DNA of 64,000 nt from Geobacter sp. GTDB lineage: Bacteria; Desulfobacterota; Desulfuromonadia; Geobacterales; Pseudopelobacteraceae. The notes under the pieces are model-generated. The model worked only from the letters and a program-made list of their open reading frames with translations, did not search any database and had not been told where the DNA came from. The stretch is from the NCBI GenBank assembly GCA_009684515.1, contig WKKS01000003.1, positions 62,001 through 126,000 of the forward strand, in the 5' to 3' direction. Of this stretch, positions 54,264-64,000 are shown in pieces (position 1 is the first letter of the stretch; each line of letters opens with the position of its first letter). The position numbers and the translations under genes were made by a program.

Positions 54264-55568
54264 TCAAGTGCAAGGCTCCTCTTTGATGACAAGCTTTCCT
54301 GAACATTTGCTCGCGTCACAACCCGTGATTTGAATAGTTTTTTCCTGATTAACCAATTCCGCCGAACCGCTAAAGTTAACTTCAATATAGTTCCTGGATA
54401 ATCCCTTGCATTTTCCAGCGTTATGATTGTATCCCTGAACCAGTACTTCCAGTTCGCTCCCGACGAAACGTTCCAGGAAATCAGCCTTTTTAATTACGGC
54501 AATGTCCCTGATGATGGCTGCCCGCTCCTTGATGATCTGTGGTGACAGTTGCCCTGTCATGTCGGCCGCTTTTGTGCCGGGTCGGCTGGAATAGGGGAAT
54601 ACGTGCAGGTCGCTGATCGGAAGATCCTTTAATAACTGAATGGTTTCATTGAACTCGGAATCGCTTTCACCGGGAAACCCTGCAATCACGTCAGCGCCGA
54701 TAAAGACACCCGGGAGTGCGGCAGTGACTTTTTCCACCAGCTCGCGGAAAAAAGCGGCACTGTAATGCCTCCCCATTCGCTTCAAGACAGAATCAGAGCC
54801 ACTTTGCAGCGGCAGGTGCAAATGTGGACAAATTATTTCTGACCTGGCCATCAGTTCAAGAAGCTGATCGGTTACTTCGTTAGGTTCGACCGACCCGATC
54901 CTCAGGCGCGGCACAATCCGCTGTTCGTCAATCTGCCTGACAAGAGTGGTCAGTGATGATGCCGGTGACAGGTCAAGACCATAGGCGCCCAGATGGATAC
55001 CGGTCAGAACAACTTCCTGATAGCCGTTTTTGGCCAGTTCGCGCACCCCATCCAGAACTTCTTCCATTCTAACACTTCGGCTGCGACCACGGGCATAGGG
55101 GACGATACAGTATGAGCAGAATGAGTTACAGCCGTTCTGGGCCTGCAGGAAGGCGCGGGTGTGCTCCGCAAAGCTGGTCAGTTTAAGCGGCTCGGCTTCC
55201 CTTTCGACTGAAATATCCGAAACCTGGTGACCTGTTGATTCCAGCAGGGTTGCGATGTCCTGTTTTTCCCGGTTGCCCAGTACTCCGTCCAGCTCCGGCA
55301 TTTTTTCCAGATCTCCCGGCGCCACCTGGGCATAACAGCCGGTGGCCACAATCCGGGCCTGCGGATTGGTGCGGCGCGCACGGCGGATAAGACGGCGGGT
55401 TTCGGCATCGGTGCGGGCGGTGACAGTGCAGGAATTGACAATGTAAATATCAGCCGATTCGCCGAAAGGGACGACCTTATAATCAGCTTTCTCCAGCTGT
55501 TCGATCATGGCGGCCGATTCAAATTGGTTAGTCTTGCAACCCAGGGTGGTTATTGCTACTTTTTTCAT
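54264..55568 (-). CDS. mtaB: tRNA t6A37 C2-methylthiotransferase MtaB
   Basis: The 434-residue protein has the UPF0004 domain (ITTLGCKTNQFESAAMIEQL, YIVNSCTVTARTD), radical SAM CNSFCSYCIVPYARG and a short TRAM region. TLGCKTN distinguishes MtaB from MiaB and RimO. It adds a methylthio group to t6A37 in tRNA-Lys. Its start overlaps the MATE stop by four bases. Confidence 0.93.
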   Translation of the reverse strand: MKKVAITTLGCKTNQFESAAMIEQLEKADYKVVPFGESADIYIVNSCTVTARTDAETRRLIRRARRTNPQARIVATGCYAQVAPGDLEKMPELDGVLGNREKQDIATLLESTGHQVSDISVEREAEPLKLTSFAEHTRAFLQAQNGCNSFCSYCIVPYARGRSRSVRMEEVLDGVRELAKNGYQEVVLTGIHLGAYGLDLSPASSLTTLVRQIDEQRIVPRLRIGSVEPNEVTDQLLELMARSEIICPHLHLPLQSGSDSVLKRMGRHYSAAFFRELVEKVTAALPGVFIGADVIAGFPGESDSEFNETIQLLKDLPISDLHVFPYSSRPGTKAADMTGQLSPQIIKERAAIIRDIAVIKKADFLERFVGSELEVLVQGYNHNAGKCKGLSRNYIEVNFSGSAELVNQEKTIQITGCDASKCSGKLVIKEEPCT

Positions 55569-56941
55569 GTGCTTATGAAATCCTTTTCAAGTTTTGCCAG
55601 AGTGTGGCTTACATACAGAACAACTATCAGTGCGGCCGACCAGGTTACGCCTAGAATTCCCCACCAGATTCCCGACAGTCCCAAACCGAGTACCACCGCC
55701 AGCAGATGAAATACCAGAGCAGGTCCGGCTATCTGCCGGTACAAACCGATCAGCAGGCCGAAACCTGGCAGTTTGATGCCCTGCATCGCAGAAATGCAGA
55801 CATAGAGCAGCACATAGGCCGGGAAAACAAACGCTTCGATACTCAGGAAATGGGAGCCGATTTCAGAAACTGCGGCATCGGAGGTGAATACACCGATCAG
55901 TTCCCGGCTGAATAGCAGCGAAGCAATTGTGCCGGTCATGGCAATCAGCACTCCGTACCGCAGAGAAACTTTTACTGTTTCACGGATGCGGCCAATGCGT
56001 CCGGCCCCGTAATTTTGTGCAGTCAAAGCAAGAGTGGAAATGTTGAGCCCCATCACCGGCAGCAGTGCAATCTGTTCGATACGTGTGCCGATGCCGTAAG
56101 CCGCCACAGCCTGTTCTCCGAATCGGCCGACGTACCAGGTAATAATGAATATGCCGATTGAAACGGTCATCATATTCATGGCCGATGGAAACCCCTGGCC
56201 GAACAGTTCGCGAAACTCCTCAAGGCGTGGAATAAGCTCAAACGGCTTCAGTGACGTTACAATACCGGTTTTTGACAGCTGGCTGAACATGTAGAAATTT
56301 CCCAGACACTGGATGGAAATTGTCGCCATGGCGATACCTGCCAGTCCGAAGGGAGGGAGACCAAAACCTCCATACATAAACCATGGATCAAGGGCCAGGT
56401 TCAGAAAAAAGCCGCCGATCAGGAAGTTGCGGTAGGGGAGGGTATTGCCGTGAGAATTGAGAATGGCGTTCATGACAAAGTTGAGCAGGAAAAAAGGACA
56501 GCCGATGAAAATGATGTTGATATAGCTCAATGCCTGGCCAAGGTATTCACCGCTGGCGCCCATCATCATGAAAATTCTGGGAGAGAAAGCCAGGCCGGCA
56601 GCTGACAGGATTAAAGCATGTATCACTGCGAATGTCAGGGATTGCAGAACGTAAGTCCGGACTTCCTGCGGCTGCTTGCGGCCGAGGGCATTGCCGATCA
56701 TTGCCGTAGCACCGCTGGAGATACCGCTTCCGATCGCCAGGATAATGAAGAAAACCGGAAAGCAGAGCGACATGGCCGCCAGGGATGTGGTTGAAAGGCG
56801 GCCGCCGTACCAGGTATCGACAACATTGAACATCGTGTTGAAGAAAAAACCGGTTCCGGCCGGGATTGCCAGGCGGCGCACAAGCTCCGGTATCGGAGCG
56901 GATGTCAGGTCGGAAGTCATGACAGCAGGGTAAGTGGACAA
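55565..56941 (-). CDS. MATE family efflux transporter
   Basis: The 458-residue protein shows about 12 membrane segments in two related halves, with LAIPAGTGFFFNTMFNVVDTWYGG and AIGSGISSGATAMIGNALGRK. It exports organic compounds using Na+ or H+. Specificity is unknown. It opens the operon that continues with mtaB and the ABC importer. Confidence 0.9.
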   Translation of the reverse strand: MSTYPAVMTSDLTSAPIPELVRRLAIPAGTGFFFNTMFNVVDTWYGGRLSTTSLAAMSLCFPVFFIILAIGSGISSGATAMIGNALGRKQPQEVRTYVLQSLTFAVIHALILSAAGLAFSPRIFMMMGASGEYLGQALSYINIIFIGCPFFLLNFVMNAILNSHGNTLPYRNFLIGGFFLNLALDPWFMYGGFGLPPFGLAGIAMATISIQCLGNFYMFSQLSKTGIVTSLKPFELIPRLEEFRELFGQGFPSAMNMMTVSIGIFIITWYVGRFGEQAVAAYGIGTRIEQIALLPVMGLNISTLALTAQNYGAGRIGRIRETVKVSLRYGVLIAMTGTIASLLFSRELIGVFTSDAAVSEIGSHFLSIEAFVFPAYVLLYVCISAMQGIKLPGFGLLIGLYRQIAGPALVFHLLAVVLGLGLSGIWWGILGVTWSAALIVVLYVSHTLAKLEKDFIST

Positions 56942-56994
56942 AGAGTCAGGGTCAAGCGAAAACAGACCTTGGAGTATTGATTGCCGTTACTGCT

Positions 56995-59900
56995 TTACTG
57001 GGCAATTGCATTGAATTCCACCCGGCTGCGGGGGGTACCTTCCTTTTCCGGTGCCTTATGTATATCGTCGTTTTTCTGGAAGAGCCTCTCCGGCGGTAGC
57101 CCACCTTTTTTAACCAAAAAGTTCATGACCGCCGTGGCCCGATCGCGCGCCAGTTTCTGTAATTCGGTCTCGCCGACCACGGTGTTGGAAATAATCAGCT
57201 TGCGCATTTCATCATCGGGAAGACTCTTCACCAGGCCGATTACATTGCGCGGTTTGGGAAATTTTTCCTTTTTGTAAACCGCTTTCAGAAGCTTTGATGT
57301 CTCTTCCGGGGTGACCTGGACAGAATCTGCACTATCACCCTCCTTGACCTCTCGATCCTTTGCCAACTGGAGGAACTTTTCGTTGCGCAGTTTCTGGTTC
57401 AACGATTCCCTGCGATAACCTTCGGCGTCCCGATCTTTTTCCACATAACCCTTGATTTCGACCTTGAGGCCAGGCCGGTCGGCCAGCACTTTGGCAAGGG
57501 CCATTAATTTAGACTCTTCCGGCGCGGTCAGTTTACTTGATCCGACGGCAAACTGAACCGAACTGAAATCCTGACCACTCCCGCCAAGGGATGAAAGCAG
57601 CGCAAATGGCGACGTAACCGCTTTTGTAATCAGATTCTTGACGACCTGCCAGACTACCCCCCAGATGCTGAACTTGGGGTCGTCGGTCCGTCCCGTAACC
57701 GGCAGATCCAGATGGATCTCACCCTTGCGATCCTTCAGCAGGGCGACCGCCAGACGAACCGGCAGAGAGGTGGCCTTGTCACTTTCCACCTTCTTGCCGA
57801 AGGTGAACTGGTCGATAAAGACATTGTTTTCCGAAGTGAGTTTCTTTTTGTCGATCAGATATTTCAGATCCAGGAAAAGTTTACCCTTTTCAACCGTATA
57901 GCCCAGATACGTTCCGGAGTAAGGGGTCACCGGCGATAGATCGATATCCTTGAACGAGACCTTGAGATCGATAAAGAGGTCGTCGCGGAGCGGATTGATC
58001 CGTCCGGTTATCTGGAGCGGTGAATGATTCTCCAGGTTTCCGCGCAGGTCCACCTCCGCCAGGTCTGAATCTTTCGACGACAGACCGCTTACCCGTCCAC
58101 CCAGGTTGTAGAAGGTGCTGTTGAAGGTCTGCGGAAGATGTCTGTCAGTGAACGACATGGTGCCGTCCTGAACCGTAACTGCACCGATTGTAATTTGAGG
58201 TTTGGATACGGGAGGCGTTTCCGGAACCTTTGGCATCTGCATTTCTGCGCTGTTTGCCGGGCCTTGGGCCTGCTTGACAACCTCCGGCTTGTCCACCAGA
58301 TTCTGCAGGTTCAAGGTGCCGTCTTTTCTGACCACTACCCGTGAATAAACATTGTTGAGAGCAACTTCCTTCACGCCGAGGCTGAAAGGCTCCAGCGTTC
58401 CCTTAATCTGGTCAAGCTGGAGGCTTTCCCACTTCAGAAGGTCTTCTTCTGCAACAGAGTCTATACAGTGGAACGAGCGCACACCCAAGCTGCCACGGTA
58501 GCTGCCGGCCGGCTTGCCGTTCTTCAGGCTGATATCGACGTTCATGGCTGTGTCGAGAGTCCCACCGATGACAAAAACATTGACCGTATCGGGGAAATAA
58601 TCTTCAAAATCACGAATTTTAAGGTTTCCTACTTTAAAATCACCTTTATAGCGGAAGGGCATTGGGGTCAGCATTCCGTTGATTTTGAGTGGAGTCGCTT
58701 TGTTGAAAGTTGATGAAAATTTCAGTCCGGCCGGGTTGAACCTGGGACCGTTCAGGTTGGTCAGGTTCATTTGGCTGTTGCTCAGCCTGAAGACCGGCTT
58801 TCCGGCGCGGCTTTTATCGGTAACGGTTGTGTTGAAGCGTTCCAGCTGGAAGCGTTTCAGTGACCAGGAAAACGGCTTTGCAGCTGAAGTTGCTTTTTTG
58901 GAGGTGACCGTTGTGGCTGGAGCGGCGGCACTCTTGCCGGTTCCTTTTTGTTTCAGTAATGAAAGCAACGAAATGCTGCCGTCACCTTCTTTAGATAGTG
59001 AAATCGAACCTTTGGACATCAAAACATTGTCTACTACTCCAAGGTTTTCCTTTTGGTTGAAACTGGCCCCCCTGATCTCCAGCAGAGCCAGATCAAAGCC
59101 TTCCTTGCTGCCGTAGCTGGTGGAAAGAGATTTGAGCGACACTGAACCATTAGAGGCTGCCAGGCCGTTTTGGCGATCGTAGGTAACATCGACAGCGGCA
59201 TCGAGGCTTCCTTTAACCGGAGCGGTTAAAAACTGCGCCAAATAAGGCCATGCTTTTTGAAGTTGCAGGTCGCTCAACTCAACGGCTGCGGATGCCTTGA
59301 GCGGTTCTACGGAAAAAGTGCCGTCGGTTCTGAAGGTGGCCTGATTATCCAGCAGCATGGAGAAATCATAATCGGCCGTTTTATCCTGAGCATTGGTCAG
59401 GTTGTTGATTTTGATGTCAATGTCGGAGGCGGTCGTTTTGAAGCCGCCAGTCGGCAGGGCATCATTGAAGTGCAGCGAAGCGTTGCTTACCGCGAAGGAG
59501 GCAACCGAGAAGATGGACGGTTTTTGCTTCTTTTCGTTGGGAGTGGCCGGTTTGGCCGTGCTCTTGGCAACTTCCGCAGCCGGAGCAGGTTTATCGGTGA
59601 GCGGAAGCAGGCTCTTATATATCCACTCACCCTTTTGGTTCCTGCTTGCAAAGATCTCCAGTCCATCCAGGAGGATCGAGTCAAAGGCGAATTTACGGGC
59701 AAATACTTCCAGTTGGGAGGCTTTTACTTTCAATAGTGGAAGCTTGAGAAGATCCCTGCCATCTTTGTGGTTGATGGCAACACCGTCAAGCTGCAAAAGT
59801 CCGTTGATGTGCAGTTCCGGAGCGTTGTCAGAAGAAATCCTGTAGTTTATTTCACTATCCACAGTCAGTGAGCCGGAAGCCAGTACAACCGGAAGTTTAA

Positions 59901-60606
59901 CAGGCGAATATGCAGCATATCGCGGCAGGTCGAGCTGTTTGATCTGAACTTTTACGGAAGTTTCGCGGGATTTGCTGAGTGGTTTGGTTTTACCGCCAAA
60001 ACTGAACTGAGCGTCATTAACAACTGCAGAAAGCTTGGGGTCGATATATTTCTCGATCAGATAGGGGATGTTGCTGACAAATGGAATCCCGATCTCCAGA
60101 TTCCTGACGGTATTCTTTTTGCCGCTGCTTACGGCTCGATCATCAAAGTCAATGGACCCGTTGTGAAGCGTGATGTTGTTGATTGAGTAACGAAGCTCGC
60201 TTTTGGATTCTTTCTTTGGCTGCTTTTTCTGGTGTTCAAGGATGTCGCTGAAGCTGTAGCTGTTTGCATCCAGACGGGCAAATGAAAGGGCAGGGGAGGT
60301 GATGATGACTTCATCGATTACCAAGGCCCGCTTGTAGATCGAGGCGATGCCAAGCGAGACGCGCAGATTGTCGATGTTGATGAATGGAGTAGAGTTGTTG
60401 CCCTCAATGCCGAATTTACTGACTGTAACCGTCAGTGTAAAAGGGTTGAATGAGACTTTTTCGATGTGGGCAACTCTGCCGGTGGATTCCTGGATCGCCT
60501 TTATGGCCTGACTGCGGATCAACCAGGGCAGCGCAGTTATCGAAAGCAACAGAAGCAGAACGATGGAAGCTGCTGCAATTATTGACAGTTTCTTCTTGCT
60601 GGGCAT
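56995..60606 (-). CDS. Large DUF748/AsmA-like envelope protein with OmpA-like end
   Basis: The 1203-residue protein has one N-terminal anchor (ILLLLLSITALPWLIRS), a DUF748 region starting with HIEKVSFNPFTLTVTVSKFGIEG, and long repetitive beta-rich sequence with the AsmA-type arrangement. The last ~170 residues include SVQFAVGSSKLTAPEESKLM and RSRVEFNAI, resembling an OmpA-like peptidoglycan-binding segment. Relatives (AsmA, TamB, YhdP) are thought to carry lipids between membranes; that role here is inference. Confidence 0.82.
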   Translation of the reverse strand: MPSKKKLSIIAAASIVLLLLLSITALPWLIRSQAIKAIQESTGRVAHIEKVSFNPFTLTVTVSKFGIEGNNSTPFINIDNLRVSLGIASIYKRALVIDEVIITSPALSFARLDANSYSFSDILEHQKKQPKKESKSELRYSINNITLHNGSIDFDDRAVSSGKKNTVRNLEIGIPFVSNIPYLIEKYIDPKLSAVVNDAQFSFGGKTKPLSKSRETSVKVQIKQLDLPRYAAYSPVKLPVVLASGSLTVDSEINYRISSDNAPELHINGLLQLDGVAINHKDGRDLLKLPLLKVKASQLEVFARKFAFDSILLDGLEIFASRNQKGEWIYKSLLPLTDKPAPAAEVAKSTAKPATPNEKKQKPSIFSVASFAVSNASLHFNDALPTGGFKTTASDIDIKINNLTNAQDKTADYDFSMLLDNQATFRTDGTFSVEPLKASAAVELSDLQLQKAWPYLAQFLTAPVKGSLDAAVDVTYDRQNGLAASNGSVSLKSLSTSYGSKEGFDLALLEIRGASFNQKENLGVVDNVLMSKGSISLSKEGDGSISLLSLLKQKGTGKSAAAPATTVTSKKATSAAKPFSWSLKRFQLERFNTTVTDKSRAGKPVFRLSNSQMNLTNLNGPRFNPAGLKFSSTFNKATPLKINGMLTPMPFRYKGDFKVGNLKIRDFEDYFPDTVNVFVIGGTLDTAMNVDISLKNGKPAGSYRGSLGVRSFHCIDSVAEEDLLKWESLQLDQIKGTLEPFSLGVKEVALNNVYSRVVVRKDGTLNLQNLVDKPEVVKQAQGPANSAEMQMPKVPETPPVSKPQITIGAVTVQDGTMSFTDRHLPQTFNSTFYNLGGRVSGLSSKDSDLAEVDLRGNLENHSPLQITGRINPLRDDLFIDLKVSFKDIDLSPVTPYSGTYLGYTVEKGKLFLDLKYLIDKKKLTSENNVFIDQFTFGKKVESDKATSLPVRLAVALLKDRKGEIHLDLPVTGRTDDPKFSIWGVVWQVVKNLITKAVTSPFALLSSLGGSGQDFSSVQFAVGSSKLTAPEESKLMALAKVLADRPGLKVEIKGYVEKDRDAEGYRRESLNQKLRNEKFLQLAKDREVKEGDSADSVQVTPEETSKLLKAVYKKEKFPKPRNVIGLVKSLPDDEMRKLIISNTVVGETELQKLARDRATAVMNFLVKKGGLPPERLFQKNDDIHKAPEKEGTPRSRVEFNAIAQ

Positions 60607-60783
60607 GGGGAACCTCCGTAAAGGCAGAAGTCAATCACATAACATTTAAAGTAGAAATAGGGGTGGAAATGGAACCGATTGCGGGATATTAGCACAACAA
60701 TTGCGTTTCGGGGTAGTTATGAAACGATGTTGCAGGTCCGTGGAGTGGATCTGAATTAACAGGAAAATGGGGGGATTGTCCAT

Positions 60784-62394
60784 TCAATACAAATACGACA
60801 AGTCCATCAGGAAAAGCTGGTTGGTCCTGTCGGGAGCTTGCTGAAGATTGGGATTAATGATCTTCTCGATCCCATAACGCAGCTCCGCATCAAGAACGCG
60901 ATTCAACGGTGTTTTCCAGCTGATCCGGCCGGCATGTTTATGCTCCAGGGATTGCCCCGGCATGCGACCGATCTGGCCGCGCTCGGTGTATGAATACTCG
61001 GCTGAAATGTTGCTGCGGGGATTGAACCAATGACCGTAGCGGACAAAGTAATCCTGGGCAGCTGTACCCTGCGAATGTCCCGGTGTCAGGCCATGATAAA
61101 CATATCCATTCGGGAACTGCCAATCACCGTAGAGCATTTCGCTCCCCCAGAAAAACTCGAAGCGAAGATCATCACGGCATGAGGAGGTTATGCATGGAAG
61201 ATATATTCCAGCGACATAGCTCTCCACAATCGGCCAGATCCCACCGGCATTGTCTTCGCCGGAAAATTCGCCATAGAACTCCATGTTGCGTAAAGCAGGA
61301 ATGCGGAAACGCATGTCAATCCCGGCAATAGTATTGGCGTGATCATTGTCGCCCCCCCCGAATATGGACTCCGCCAGGGAAGGGTTGCCGCTGAATCCGG
61401 GGCCGCCAAACTGACGGACGAAGTTCAGGCCGATTTCGTACCACGCTTTCGGCTTGACGGCCAGCTTGGCTCCCAGCAAATAGGGATGGCGCAGGGTCTT
61501 ACCGCTGCCGGTTTCATCAAAGCGCGACAACAGCAGGCTGTACTTCACGTCACCAATATATTTTTTGATCCAGGCCACATCCAGCGGCTCCGGGCTGGAC
61601 AACTTGATCTGATCGAAATTGCGGGCGTTATTGGTCAGAATGGTAGTACCACGGTAACCAGGACCGAACCAGTTGGCATCTCTCCCGATTTCGAGCTCGG
61701 TGCCGCCTCCGCCAATCTTGAGATAGGCCTTCTGCAGAGTGACATCAGCTTTGTCGCCGGTTGCCAGTATGATCGGCTCTATCGCCACTGTCGCATACTG
61801 AGCAATATAACCTTCACCGCTCAAACGAAGTTCACCCGAGTTCCCGCGCCGGTAAACAACCCCTTCATTGTTCTCCAGCAGAGGTGTCCCCTCGCTGCCA
61901 CTTGTCTTTGAAGTCCCACTGAAAGGGCGAAGGTCACCACCGATAAACCCGAAAGCGGACTGATGCCCCGGATCATGTACCGTCCGGTTGTAATCACGTG
62001 GCGTGCCGTCCAGCCAGGCATAACGCAGCCGTCCGGAGGTGACTGGAGTTATATCAAACAGTCGCGCCTTATTTGGCGCGGAATAAAGCTGCAACTCGCG
62101 GGGATACAGTTCTTTCAGGCGTTTAAGGAGTTCATTGGCAAATGCATTGTCTTTGACATTTGATCCAGCCAGATTGCGTTCAGCTTCCTGCGTCAGTCTG
62201 GCAACTTCCGCCTTGGAAAAAGGCTTCAGGCCTTTGATATCGGACTCCAAAAGGCCCATGCCGGCCAGTTTGTCGAGATAGTTATACGCTGGACTATCCA
62301 GGGGAACATTGGCTGAGGAGAGCAGGGCGTGGGCGGATGGTGGAAGAGAAACAAGAAGCGAGAGAAAAGAGGCAATGATCAGGATAAAGCGCAT
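60784..62394 (-). CDS. Wzi-like capsule assembly protein
   Basis: The 536-residue protein starts at ATG 62394 (GGAGC ahead) with signal peptide LILIIASFLSLLVSLPPSAHA-like residues 2-24. An N-terminal segment has SLH-like helical text (YNYLDKLAGMGLLESDIKGL), then beta-barrel sequence with the Wzi signature ELEIGRDANWFGPGYRG. Wzi attaches capsule polysaccharide at the outer membrane. A C8 tract (61352-61359) lies in it. A sugar transferase gene is upstream. Confidence 0.85.
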   Translation of the reverse strand: MRFILIIASFLSLLVSLPPSAHALLSSANVPLDSPAYNYLDKLAGMGLLESDIKGLKPFSKAEVARLTQEAERNLAGSNVKDNAFANELLKRLKELYPRELQLYSAPNKARLFDITPVTSGRLRYAWLDGTPRDYNRTVHDPGHQSAFGFIGGDLRPFSGTSKTSGSEGTPLLENNEGVVYRRGNSGELRLSGEGYIAQYATVAIEPIILATGDKADVTLQKAYLKIGGGGTELEIGRDANWFGPGYRGTTILTNNARNFDQIKLSSPEPLDVAWIKKYIGDVKYSLLLSRFDETGSGKTLRHPYLLGAKLAVKPKAWYEIGLNFVRQFGGPGFSGNPSLAESIFGGGDNDHANTIAGIDMRFRIPALRNMEFYGEFSGEDNAGGIWPIVESYVAGIYLPCITSSCRDDLRFEFFWGSEMLYGDWQFPNGYVYHGLTPGHSQGTAAQDYFVRYGHWFNPRSNISAEYSYTERGQIGRMPGQSLEHKHAGRISWKTPLNRVLDAELRYGIEKIINPNLQQAPDRTNQLFLMDLSYLY

Positions 62395-62440
62395 GTAATG
62401 CTCCAAGGAATATTTAGAAGTTGCGACAGAACGCTTGTCC

Positions 62441-63853
62441 TCAGCAGGACCCCTCACGCACAAAAACCACTTTTACTGTCTTTATAAGAATTCTGATGTC
62501 CAGCCAAATGTTCCATTTATCTATATATTCCAGATCCAGACGGACAATGGAGTCGAAATCCTGTATTTGATTGCGACCACTGATCTGCCATAAGCCGGTT
62601 ATGCCTGGCTTGATGCTTATACGCCGCCGATGCCAGTTCTCATATTTTGAGACTTCGTCCGGAGTCGGTGGACGAGTGCCTACCAGGGACATGTCACCAC
62701 ATAATACATTCCAAAACTGAGGCAATTCGTCCAGACTGGTTTTGCGGATGAAATGTCCGACCCTTGTAATCCTGGGGTCATTTTTGATTTTAAAAATGGC
62801 ACCTTGCATTTCGTTCAAATGACTAAGATCTTTTTTTCTGTCTTCCGCATCAACGTACATTGAACGGTATTTCCAGCAGGTAAAAAGTCTGCCATGTTCG
62901 CCAACACGTTCCTGGCCAAACATTAACGGTCCGGGAGAGTCAAGTTTGATTGCCAGAGCGATAAACGGGAACATAATGCAGTTGATAATCAAACCTATGA
63001 TTGAACCAAAAACATCAAGGCACCTTTTAAAGAACAATTGGGTGGCATCAAACATCATGCAGTGAAGGGTAAGTATCGGCATTTCTCCATGAAACATTGC
63101 CACTTCTCGTCGGGTACGATGTACCTCGTACACATCAAGAACCATTCTTACCGTTATGCCCATCTGCTCCATTTCAAAAACATAATCGTCAATGTTTTGA
63201 ATTTCGTTTCGATTCAGGCAAAAGATCACTTCATCAACTGGTTTGCTCTTACAGATAGCCACAAGATTATCTACGTTACCAAGTGGCGGCGATTCGTCGT
63301 TCGAGTCGATGTTAAATGGGTGTTGAGGTTGATATATTCCGGAAATACATAGACCCCACTGGGTGTGCTCGCGAATCAGTTGTATAAAAGCAGATCTTCT
63401 CTCTTTGCTGCCGATAATCAAGAGATTTCGTGTGTTATATCCACGGCGGCGCATGTAAGAGAGTATTCCCTTAAGCAAAAGTTTACCGATTGCCAACGTA
63501 ACAAAGGAAAGAAGAATAAAAAGCATGAACAGAATTCTTCGAAATCCGTGCGGTTGTATCAGGTATATCGCTGACGCGGTAATAATACCGCCAATCAAAT
63601 GAACTTTAATCAGTGAGATTATAATCTGGGGGATAGATAGTGTCCGTATAGAAGCATACAGATAGAATTGGGACATAAGAAAATGCCAGGTTGGGAGTAC
63701 TACCAGCATAATCCAGAGATGGTCAAGTAGAGGTCCAAGAGTTGGTACAGAAATATTACGTATTGCATGTGCCGCAGCAAAAGCGCCCATAATCAGGACG
63801 ATATCAATGATCTGGGTTATGCGGTTGAATAGTGCGGCCTGTTGTTTAAGCAT
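62441..63853 (-). CDS. Polyprenyl-phosphate sugar phosphotransferase (WbaP/WcaJ type)
   Basis: The 470-residue protein has about four N-terminal membrane segments, a central Rossmann-like region (LLIIGSKERRSAFIQLIREH), a further segment (FGSIIGLIINCIMFPFIALAI) and the catalytic bacterial sugar transferase domain: KRCLDVFG, SPGPLMFGQERVGEHGRLF, KYRSMY, TRVGHFIRKTSLDELPQFWNVL and GLWQISGR. It starts lipid-linked repeat-unit synthesis for an exopolysaccharide. No SD is visible before ATG 63853. The window ends 147 bases upstream with no further gene seen. Confidence 0.93.
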   Translation of the reverse strand: MLKQQAALFNRITQIIDIVLIMGAFAAAHAIRNISVPTLGPLLDHLWIMLVVLPTWHFLMSQFYLYASIRTLSIPQIIISLIKVHLIGGIITASAIYLIQPHGFRRILFMLFILLSFVTLAIGKLLLKGILSYMRRRGYNTRNLLIIGSKERRSAFIQLIREHTQWGLCISGIYQPQHPFNIDSNDESPPLGNVDNLVAICKSKPVDEVIFCLNRNEIQNIDDYVFEMEQMGITVRMVLDVYEVHRTRREVAMFHGEMPILTLHCMMFDATQLFFKRCLDVFGSIIGLIINCIMFPFIALAIKLDSPGPLMFGQERVGEHGRLFTCWKYRSMYVDAEDRKKDLSHLNEMQGAIFKIKNDPRITRVGHFIRKTSLDELPQFWNVLCGDMSLVGTRPPTPDEVSKYENWHRRRISIKPGITGLWQISGRNQIQDFDSIVRLDLEYIDKWNIWLDIRILIKTVKVVFVREGSC

Positions 63854-64000
63854 GGTGGGAAATTAACATACATAGGCAGACTTGTCTAGAATACCTGTTG
63901 CTACCTCGCACATCTGACATACGGGCAAATTTGTCACATTATTTTGTCAACTGATTTAAGGAATTTCAACACGTTCTGTGCCGATTATGATTTTAATTAC

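Overview
The window looks like chromosome of a Geobacter-like bacterium (Desulfuromonadales / Geobacteraceae). The case rests on gene content: hopanoid genes (shc, hpnA) beside dxs, a nine-haem c-type cytochrome behind a GEMM-family dinucleotide riboswitch, a haem-binding HD-GYP sensor, two HDOD proteins, an aldehyde:ferredoxin oxidoreductase, a YedF/DUF3343 pair and the queA-tgt-yajC-secDF order. Species cannot be assigned from sequence reading alone. I see no rRNA, tRNA, CRISPR array, intact transposon or prophage.

Layout. 1-2.1 kb: the ffh start (cut by the window edge), yedF and a DUF3343 gene on minus; a small membrane protein and a DUF721 (DciA-like) gene on plus. 2.1-6 kb: ettA, a rubrerythrin-like ferritin protein and a DUF4388-HDOD protein. 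6-11.2 kb: a tightly overlapping minus-strand run of yciH/SUI1, a NAD synthetase split into synthetase and amidase genes, yraN, an aldehyde ferredoxin oxidoreductase, gph and yhbY. 11.4-18 kb: shc, hpnA, dxs, pyrF and rlmB. 18-22.3 kb: an excisionase-type HTH gene with its own inverted repeats, a non-coding stretch, a GEMM riboswitch with terminator, a second structured leader element, and a 994-residue nine-haem cytochrome carrying Ig-like and IPT/TIG modules. 22.3-29.7 kb: a GT51 transglycosylase, a scar holding two gene remnants, an amidohydrolase, a site-2-protease-like protein, an M29 aminopeptidase, two unrecognised genes, an HDOD protein and a Cys-rich mini-protein.

29.7-36.9 kb: nucleotide-sugar genes (rfbB, rfbD, a stand-alone cupin, a lipoprotein, manC), then bioF-bioH-like-bioC behind a BirA-type operator, meeting a convergent ArsR gene. 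37-41 kb (minus): a haem-sensor HD-GYP gene followed by orphan oppD-oppF. 41.2-51.6 kb (plus): SpoIID/LytB-like, queA, tgt, yajC, secD, secF, a TPR protein, recJ, a CDF transporter and a ResB-like protein. 51.6-64 kb (minus): a WbaP-type sugar transferase, a Wzi-type capsule protein, a DUF748/OmpA protein, a MATE pump, mtaB and a polar amino acid ABC transporter whose permease carries an N-terminal secreted TPR-like extension with an intrinsic terminator inside its signal-peptide codons.

The strongest leads are (i) the riboswitch-controlled cytochrome with a second, pseudoknot-capable leader element between terminator and ribosome binding site; (ii) the terminator embedded in the permease signal peptide, which could set binding-protein to permease ratio; (iii) the haem-bearing HD-GYP protein, which could tie redox state to the cyclic dinucleotide pool that the riboswitch reads; and (iv) the BirA operator over the biotin genes.
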